Positions 21,008 through 27,807 of a stretch of DNA of 27,807 nucleotides are shown piece by piece (position 1 is the first letter of the stretch; every line of letters begins with the position of its first letter). This stretch comes from Parachlorella kessleri (Eukaryota > Chlorophyta > Trebouxiophyceae > Chlorellales > Chlorellaceae), in contig BBXU01000468.1 in the NCBI GenBank assembly GCA_001598975.1, positions 1-27,807 on the forward strand, given 5' to 3'. The notes beneath the pieces were generated by a model. The model saw only the letters and a list, made by a program, of their open reading frames with translations. It did not search any database and had not been told where the DNA came from. A program made the position numbers and the translations under genes.

Positions 21008-21610
21008 GTATACACAGCTGGTGCTTGTTGTGGCTTAGCAGGCCAGTAGTAGTAGTCCGGGCTAGCCTGCCAGCTTGGCTCCCAGCGAGGGTTTCTGTCA
21101 GCAACTACACTCACCGAACAAGCAGCGAGGGTCGTCGATCGCAGCATCCGTGCAGCTGAGCCTGTATCTAAGGCTGGGGAGCGCAACCCAACCAAAGCAG
21201 CCTAACCTGTGTTCAATGATCTATGACCCTGGTAGTCTCCAGGAAAACGCCTCTCCCCCCCAAAATTTGATCTCAGAGTAGCAATATGTTGATTGTAACG
21301 TATGCCAGCGAGCGAGGCAAGCAAGCATATGTCCACTTCTCTATGCCCCTTACGTGGCACAGCATGAAGGCGCCCCCCGGGCGCCAGCTGTTGAATAACG
21401 CATTCCGTTCATCAAAGCAGGTCTTGCAAGATTTCATGCATGTAGAAGAGCATACACGTGACAATAGAATGCAACCGTGGGTCACCTGCCTGTCGTCGCC
21501 CCTAGGTGCACTAAGCTGGTATGTCATGTGTACCACCATGGCAAGGCCACTCAAGCTGTGGTAACGAGCAGACAAAATCAAGCGGATCATGCCTCTAAGG
21601 AGCGTTGGGC

Positions 21611-21638
21611 GGGGGGTGGGGGGGGTGGGGGGGGGGGG
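21611..21638 (+). repeat. G-rich run able to form a G-quadruplex
   Basis: Twenty-eight bases of G interrupted by two single T residues, preceded by GGGC. It could form a G-quadruplex on the plus strand in the intergenic region upstream of the LRR gene. Confidence 0.85.
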
Positions 21639-22090
21639 ATGGACTGGACGCATAGTGGGCTGCTGCCCCAGCCCTGTGCCTTTTGCATCTATTTCGGCTA
21701 TGAGTTGAGCTACTGGCAGTCCAGGGGCGGACGACACCTTCAGTGCCATGATGGGTGGGAGCGCCCCGTAGTGCCTTTGAAGTGGCATACGCATATTGCT
21801 GTAACCAGGCAACCTTTGGGCTTCATCAGGAGGTGCACAGTCGTATCCTGCCACCCCGGAGTTTAAACTGGCCAGATGCCTGGGGTCCGCAGATACAGCT
21901 AGGCGGCGAGCAGACTGCTCTGCCCAAATGGACTTCCGCCGCTGACATGCGAAGCAGTCACGTCCCCTGGGGCTGGCTGCACACACCGATGCTGAGCAGT
22001 CAGAGGGGAAAAGATTGCCGTCCCAGGCTGGATGGACAGGACTTGACAGAAACTTCGCTAAGAAGTTCGCTGTGACGACTCAGCGTGGTC

Positions 22091-22110
22091 AACTAACTAC
22101 TAGTTTAGTT
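22091..22110. repeat. Small palindrome next to the long hairpin
   Basis: AACTAA and TTAGTT form six-base arms around CTACTAGT, which itself contains the palindrome ACTAGT. It ends nine bases before the 65-base palindrome. Confidence 0.6.
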
Positions 22111-22119
22111 AGATAATGT

Positions 22120-22184
22120 CCCTGTGCGTTGCGCCTATGCACTCGCCTGTTCAACAGGGGAGTGCACATGCGCAACGCACAGGG
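22120..22184. repeat. 65-base near-perfect palindrome (hairpin)
   Basis: The sequence is symmetric about base 22152. The outer arms 22120-22144 and 22160-22184 (25 bases each) pair with two mismatches, and the inner CCTGTT/AACAGG pair closes the stem around one central C, with one more mismatch at 22145/22159. In total 29 of 32 positions pair, and G-U pairs extend the stem outward. It lies about 515 bases before the LRR start codon. Confidence 0.9.
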
Positions 22185-22698
22185 GCGAAGTTTACCCTGT
22201 GATCCACTTGGTGTGGCTGCCCCTGGCAGGCTGGTCCACAGCTTGGCTATTTTTTCCGGAACACCCCTACACATCAACAATGTGTGCACTTGAAGCAGTA
22301 GAATTCCACTTAACTACAGAACAAGGACATCTGACGTATGGAATCAGATCCATGCAAAAACTTGAAGGGCGATTCTGCTTGTTCATCAGCTCATCAGACG
22401 AATGCATGGCTAGTATTTCTCTTTCTTTGCCGTAGCGGGGGCAACCGTTCTATGACAGCGAGCCGCCTTGCTTTTGCCGGTCGAGTCTTGATTTGAGCTG
22501 GAGTGCCACCGGAGGTACGCGGCTAGTGCCCCTGCCAACTGCGTGTGATCACTGTGCGAGTCCCAATTTGCCTCCATCGGGGTGTTTCTTTGCTTTGTCC
22601 GGAGACAGTCCGCGTCCTCAAGAGCAGTCATTGCCCTTCGCCTTCCACCGCAGACGGTATTGTCCTGTTCTTCTTTTGCAGTGTTTGTCCTCTCAATC

Positions 22699-25600
22699 AT
22701 GAGTAGCTCGCTGCGGCACGTCCTGCGGCCACTGCTGGTACTGCTAGCCCTTGCACTGGCAGCCTTTGCACAGGATGCGCCCACCTGGCAGTATGAGGGG
22801 GAGGCAGCCACGTTGACATCACAGCTGCAAGAGGTAGGGACACAGTGTGCTCAAGGACCAGTGCCATATCCCACTATCTCTGACATGGTTGCCAAGCAGC
22901 GCGTTGGGCAATACACAACCGGTTGGCCAAGGGAGCCAGCTTTCAAGGCTCTTCTGTGCCTGCGGTGCAGGGCGCAAACGTTCGGACGCCTGCCACAGCC
23001 TTTGACAGCGCACTTGTTACCCCCAACGACTTCTCGGGGTTCAGGGCGGTCCTGACCTCGCCCACAGAAGGGGCCGACCTGGGGCTCCTGTGCAGCAGCG
23101 CTGCCGCATTGCAGCCCCCCACACCAGGCTATGCTGAGTACCAGTCAGGTAGGCATGACTAGCGCTGCCAGGTTGGGTTGTGTGTGCACCTCGGGCTTGT
23201 GGGCGCCGTCTTTTTGGCCACAAGCGCCGTAGGCTGTGCGGCTGGCGGGCCTGCCCGCGCGAGGACTGCAATTGCCAGGCATGCCAGACCGGCACACACT
23301 CCTGCCACTCTTCAACATGCTTATCGGGCTTTTTAAGAGAGTAGCACTCACAAGTGTAGCGAGTGACCCCACTTCAGCGGTGAGAAGCAGCATGCGCTTT
23401 AGCCCTACCTTATCCCACCCATTTGTTGATGATGGGCTTGCCTATGTAGTCTTAGTGCCAGTTGTGAGCCAGCGATCCCCATGTTCGTCATCAGCCCTTC
23501 TGATGCAAGGTGAACTGATAAGTAGGCCTTCAAATGAGGAGTGAAGGCAATGAGTGTCACATACTACCAAGCTATAACATTGAACTGTGAGAAAGTCGGA
23601 GTGTGTGCCTACCTGCAGACCGCTTCGGCACCGCATCGGAGGAGGTTTTTATCAGCCCGCGGCACCACAGGGCCGACGGCACACAGCTCAGAAACGTGAT
23701 CTGCTATGTCTACAACAGCGGCCAGGCGGAGGCGAACTTCTCGCTGAGCGTGCAGCTGGTCTACAACCTGACCACGGATACGGCAGAGCTGGCGGTGGCG
23801 GATGCGCTGCACAGCAGGTCAGGGGCAGGGCAGGGCGCAGGAGGGGTGTAGGCCCGGGTGTTGTGGGCCACAGGGGTGGAGGGAGGCGAGGCAGGTTTTA
23901 GTACTGATGGGGGGTGCCTGGCCAGCAGGATCTGTGTGGATCCAGTGAGGATCGCTGGGCTGCTCAGCAAGCAGGCTTTGTGCGTCTCTCCTCACCCAAC
24001 CATGCAGTGCGCGTGGCCTCCTCACTCAACAGGACAGTGCACATGGCCTGCCACATTTTAGGCTGGATTTGGAGGCCTGTGGTCAGCACCTAAGCTGACC
24101 ACTTAAGCTTCGGCCCTTATGCAAGCTCATGCCTGGCCTGGTTTGGACTGGACTCTCCCTAGTAGCTAGCAGTCAGCCAAGCTTCCTTTTACTAGCAGGG
24201 AAACCTCTTCCCCGCGCTTGCCCTCCCATGATCGTCTGCTGCAGGTGCTGCGCCGGGGCTGGGCAGTGTGCAGGGTGGGATGCTGATGCAACCGCCGGCG
24301 GCACGCAGCCTGCCGGCTACGACCTGTGCTATGCACGCGGCTCCATATGCACCAACTCGGGGCAGCTGACGCAGCTAGACCTTGCGGGTAAGGTGGTGTA
24401 CGCTTGGCGGGAGGAGGGGCTGGGTGATGCTATCTATTTGTACTGTCTACTGTATCGAGGCTCTCCCCTCGACGATCTCCCCCAGTTATGGGTGGGCAAC
24501 CCTCACGGGCGGCTCCTTAGTGAGTGAGAGGATTTGACCTCTTCGCTGTATGGCGCCCTTTCTGAGGGGACGGTAGGGCTGGTTGCAGGCAGAGTATGGT
24601 GGCTGTCCGCCCACAGGTGGAGGTGCTGGGTCCACCTGACAAGTGCTTGGCTCGTCGCTTCGCTGGTGAAACCTAAAGCGGTAGTCTATGTGACCAGACA
24701 TTCTGTCGGGGCCCAGCCTCTCCCTGGGTTGTTCCGTGTTCTGCAGCCCCTTTTTGTCCCTGCCTTGACTCAAGAAACTCCGCCTGCCCCTCGGATGTCT
24801 GTCACATGCCCTGTCTTTTACGTGCAGGCGAGGGCCTGGAATGTGATTTCCCGCTAGAGGAGATTCCCAAGTTCCCGGAGCTGAACTCGCTGTTCTTGCA
24901 AAACAACAACCTGACGGTAAGCTGGCCGCATGAAGCCAGCTGCTGGATTTTGGTTAAGAGTTGGCCCTGTTCTGAGGCTGCGTGGGGTTGTTGTAAGGGG
25001 TTGTCGCACCGCAGGTCGCACCGTGCTTTATGTCTGGGTGCAAAGTGAATCCAACCTAGGCCTTCACAATGCCAGTTGGTGCTTGGTCGGCACACGCCTG
25101 CTCACAGCAGTCACATTGACACAAGGGAGTTTTCACGCTCCCTCATTTTCTGTATTCCACCTCTGCTATCCTTCTTTCGAACTAGAACGCGGTATATATA
25201 AATAGAACTTTCGAACTAGAACTCGGTATATATTATCTTATATATTATATATCTTTACCAGGGCCTCCAACACCCACCACCTGCCTGCCTGCCTGCCTGC
25301 AGCTCCTTTGATACCGACCCTGACAGCACATTTCCAGCCGCATTGCAGGGCAACATGGAGACCATCGCGATCAGCCTGGGCTCCCTACAGTCTCTCACCG
25401 AGGTTGTCCTGTCCAACAACACCGGCATCTCTGGCTGGCTGTCCCAGGCCTCAGATGGCGGCGTCTGCAGGCTACCGGTGCGTGTGGGTCATTATTGCTC
25501 TGTTGTGACAAGCTACCTTCTGGCAGTAACCGGTGGGCCGCGGTCACCCCCTCAGACTAACGAACGGCGGGGACGCACTTCCCCTCACTAGGGGTCAGCT

Positions 25601-27807
25601 TGGGTGCTGCCTTGTGCCAGCATGTGGCCTGCCCCACCATTCTACGCAGCATGTCCAAGACCGTGGGGTACTGCCCGCCTGCCTCTGCCATTTGCCCACC
25701 CACCCGCCCCCCCGCATGTTGTGCATCGCAGCTCCAGGCCTTGAGCGTCCTGGAGGTGGATGGGCTGGGCCTGGAGGGCAGCCTCCCCGCCTGCCTGGTG
25801 GGCGAGGCCTCCAAGCTGCAGCTGCTGTCGGCGGAGGGCAGCGGGCTGAGCGGGACCCTGCCGGAGTTTGCCACCCCAAGCCTGCAAGTGCTGCTGCTCA
25901 GCAAGGTAGGCCTGCTAGCCACTCTTTTGCCTCCCCCAGGAGAGGCTTGGTGGGCCGCCTCGAGCCCAGTGCCTGTCCCACGCTCGCTCAGTGGCCGGGC
26001 AAACACCCTCAGTCGGGGAGGCCTGTCTTGGTGTGGGCAGCGGTGTGTGCTGGTGGGCAACAACTCTGGAGAGGAGTGGGTTGACCATACAGGTTTCATG
26101 ATGGCATGTAATATGGATGCATGTGGCGGGCCTCCTTGTCGCCAGTCCTCATCGCATGGGCCCTCGTGGGCCGCGGCTTCATCCTGTGCTTCGCTGCACC
26201 AACCGCCGCTGTACGCTCCCTGGTACGCCCGGTTGCTGCAGAACGACTTCACAGGCAGCGTGCCCGAGAGCCTGTCGCGGAGCGGGGGCCTGCGCACGCT
26301 GGACCTCTCTTCTAACAGCCTGGGCAACCAGCTGCCGGACGAGTGGGGCAGCGCCCCTCAGCTTACGGCAGTCAGCCTGGCACACAACAAGCTGGAGGGT
26401 GCGTGGCCCGTGATAGCGGCTGGGATGTGGCTGGGGTGCCGGTACGGGGCTGTTATTTTTGTTGTCGAAGCCGGCAGTCAGTGGGCGGAAGTATTTATTG
26501 CCAGGGTGTCTCTGGGTGCACTGTGCCAGCTCCATGTTCGGCCCACCACATTCCAAGAAAGGCAGCAGCAGCAGCAGCAGCTACACTGTCGGCCCTTGGG
26601 CGTGACAGCTCAAGCAGCATGGCTGCCTTTGCCACCCTGCTGTGGCTGCTGGGCTTCTGAGGCTGCAGCTACGTGAACCCCCAGTTGCTCTTTGCCCATC
26701 ATATTTGAGATCACCGTTTGCTGCACCGCCACCACCACTGCGTGATTTTTGTACGCGGTGTGAGAGCACGCAGCCGGAGGGCTGTCCGCGTCTGCCTCTG
26801 GGAAGCCTGTCCGGCAGGGCAGGCAGCGGCGGTAACAGGAAGCCTAGGGGCGTGTTGTTGCGCCCTGCAGGCCCTGTGCCCGTCTCCCTGGCCGCGCACC
26901 CCGCCCTGCTGGAGCTGGACTTGTCTGGCAACCAGCTGGTGCAGTTTGTGGCGGGGGCCTCGGACGTGGAGAAGTCCAAGCTGACGGACCTGAGCCTAGC
27001 ACACAACAGCCTCCAGGTGCGCGGAGGGAGGGGTGGTTGTTGGCACGCTGAGCCCGCTTGGCACGCTGGGCTTCATGGGTGGCCTTGCTGGGCTTCCTGG
27101 GTGCCCGTCTTGGATGCCAAGGCTGCTGGGAGGTGGAGGAAGCCGCTGGCCGGCGGTGGCGCGCCGCCTGGGTGTGGTTATGGGGAGCGGCTCCGCTGCT
27201 TTTCCTTGCCAGACAGTCCTTGCGCTCCTGCGTTTTGCACTCGCTGCTGCGTTCCCGTGCGTTGGTCGTTGCGTGGGAGGGGACGCGTGGGGGCCGCAAG
27301 GCCAAGCGTGCAATGTCACTAGGACGGCTGTGAGAGGCATGCTGGGTCCTCCCTGCTGAGCCTGCTGCGCGTGCTGTGCCTGCAGGACGGGCTACTCACG
27401 GCCCTGTACGCCTACCCGGCCCTGGTCACACTCAACGTCAGCTCCAGCAACCTCCAGTGAGTTGCAAGCACGGCCCGTACTTGTGGCCTTCCATGCGCAA
27501 CGGGCCTTCAGCTTAAGGACCATGCCTGCAGGCACTACTCACCGTCAGGCCGGCTTATAACCTCACCTGGTGATGCAGTAGCCCTGAATGCAGACCTGGC
27601 CGGCCAAGGGCAGCCCCGCCACCATGACTCATGCGCTTGCTGGCGTTGCTAGGGCTCCCACTGCGGGGTAGGTAAGCCTAAGGGGTCCGTTGGAGATGGA
27701 TTGATTGCGGCTGCAGGGGCTCCTTGCCGGCCCCGTCAGAGGGACAGCTCAAGTCGCTGCTGTATCTGGACCTCAGCTCTAACGGCCTGACGGGCACCAT
27801 CAGCCCC
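22699..27807 (+). CDS. Secreted leucine-rich-repeat protein, C-terminus beyond right edge
   Basis: Exons 22699-22833, 22971-23148, 23619-23817, 24245-24387, 24828-24916, 25349-25477, 25732-25905, 26242-26398, 26871-27016, 27386-27456 and 27716 onward join in phase to 504 residues before the edge. Residues 1-25 (RPLLVLLALALAAFAQ) are a clear signal peptide. Residues 60-150 have a beta-rich pattern (GADLGLLCSS, SEEVFISPRHH, NVICYVYNSGQAEANFSLSV) resembling a PPC-type jelly-roll. A Cys-rich link follows (CCAGAGQCAGW, YDLCYARGSICTN). From about 205, plant-type LRRs appear: LNSLFLQNNNLTG, LTEVVLSNNTGISG, LQALSVLEVDGLGLEGSLP, LRTLDLSSNSLGNQLP, LTAVSLAHNKLEG, LLELDLSGNQL and LLYLDLSSNGLTGTI. Whether a transmembrane helix or kinase follows cannot be seen. 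An in-frame frame upstream of 22699 exists, but 22699 gives the signal peptide. An extra exon between 26399 and 26870 is possible. Confidence 0.85.
25175..25255 (+). repeat. AT-rich island with a 34-base tandem repeat
   Basis: TTTCGAACTAGAAC begins at 25175 and again at 25209; the two 26-base copies differ at two positions. TATATA-rich sequence follows to about 25253. It lies in the LRR intron between exons ending 24916 and starting 25349, and is sharply more AT-rich than its surroundings. Confidence 0.8.
25281..25300 (+). repeat. (CTGC)5 microsatellite
   Basis: Five tandem CTGC units in the same LRR intron, just after the AT-rich island. It is the complement type of the GCAG repeat in the SOQ1 intron. 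Confidence 0.85.

Larger units (their letters stand above)
21008..22698. other. 1.7-kb divergent intergenic region
   Basis: Lies between the starts of the minus-strand hypothetical gene and the plus-strand LRR gene. No coding gene could be supported: the longest frame (minus, 21986-21273) has no domain-like composition and crosses a G-run. It contains a G-rich run at 21611-21638 and a long palindrome at 22120-22184. Confidence 0.5.

Noticed and set aside
21273..21986. 237-codon minus-strand open frame
   Set aside because: Crosses a G-run that yields a Pro/Thr stretch, has mixed composition and no recognisable domain; probably chance in GC-rich DNA.
22582..22698. In-frame N-terminal extension of the LRR protein
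   Set aside because: Starting at 22699 places a typical signal peptide at the very N-terminus; the extension would bury it behind 39 residues of unrelated sequence.
1..27807. Bacterial-type operons, CRISPR arrays, tRNA or rRNA genes, reverse transcriptase or transposase genes
   Set aside because: None was found. Genes are intron-rich and eukaryotic, repeats are short microsatellites or single palindromes, and no mobile-element coding motifs were seen.

Overview
The window is nuclear DNA from a photosynthetic eukaryote, most likely a chlorophyte green alga. The evidence is intron-dense genes (up to 11 coding exons) with GT-AG borders and pyrimidine-rich acceptors, GC-rich coding sequence, TGTAA-type polyadenylation signals a few bases to about 80 bases past several stop codons, transit-peptide-like N-termini, and plant-lineage genes (a SOQ1 homologue and a gamma-carbonic-anhydrase-like subunit of mitochondrial complex I). 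The genus cannot be fixed from the sequence. All exon models were built by hand from splice borders, codon phase and remembered family motifs; no alignment was run.

Layout, left to right. (1) 1-3770, minus: SOQ1-like thylakoid protein (HAD phosphatase, membrane helix, thioredoxin-like fold), cut by the left edge inside the thioredoxin domain. (2) 3771-4027: short shared upstream region. (3) 4028-5334, plus: small unrecognised single-helix plastid protein, divergent from SOQ1. (4) 5335-6048: mostly empty, with one doubtful minus-strand ORF. (5) 6049-8604, plus: short-chain dehydrogenase/reductase in nine exons, including a 14-base microexon. (6) 9246-15332, plus: BDP1 (TFIIIB B''), the RNA polymerase III initiation factor subunit, with a very long low-complexity N-terminal half. 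(7) 16666-18342, minus: gamma-CA-like (gammaCAL) subunit of complex I, convergent with BDP1. (8) 19203-21007, minus: unrecognised organelle-targeted protein of about 257 residues in six exons. (9) 21008-22698: divergent intergenic region holding a 65-base near-perfect palindrome. (10) 22699-27807, plus: secreted leucine-rich-repeat protein, cut by the right edge.

The genes do not form one pathway: photoprotection, Pol III transcription, mitochondrial respiration and an extracellular or endomembrane LRR protein sit side by side, as is normal in an algal chromosome. The most interesting items are a phase-0 exon in SOQ1 that would add a second membrane helix, a functional-looking GC-AG intron in the same gene, the SDR microexon, the long palindrome, and the two unrecognised organelle proteins.
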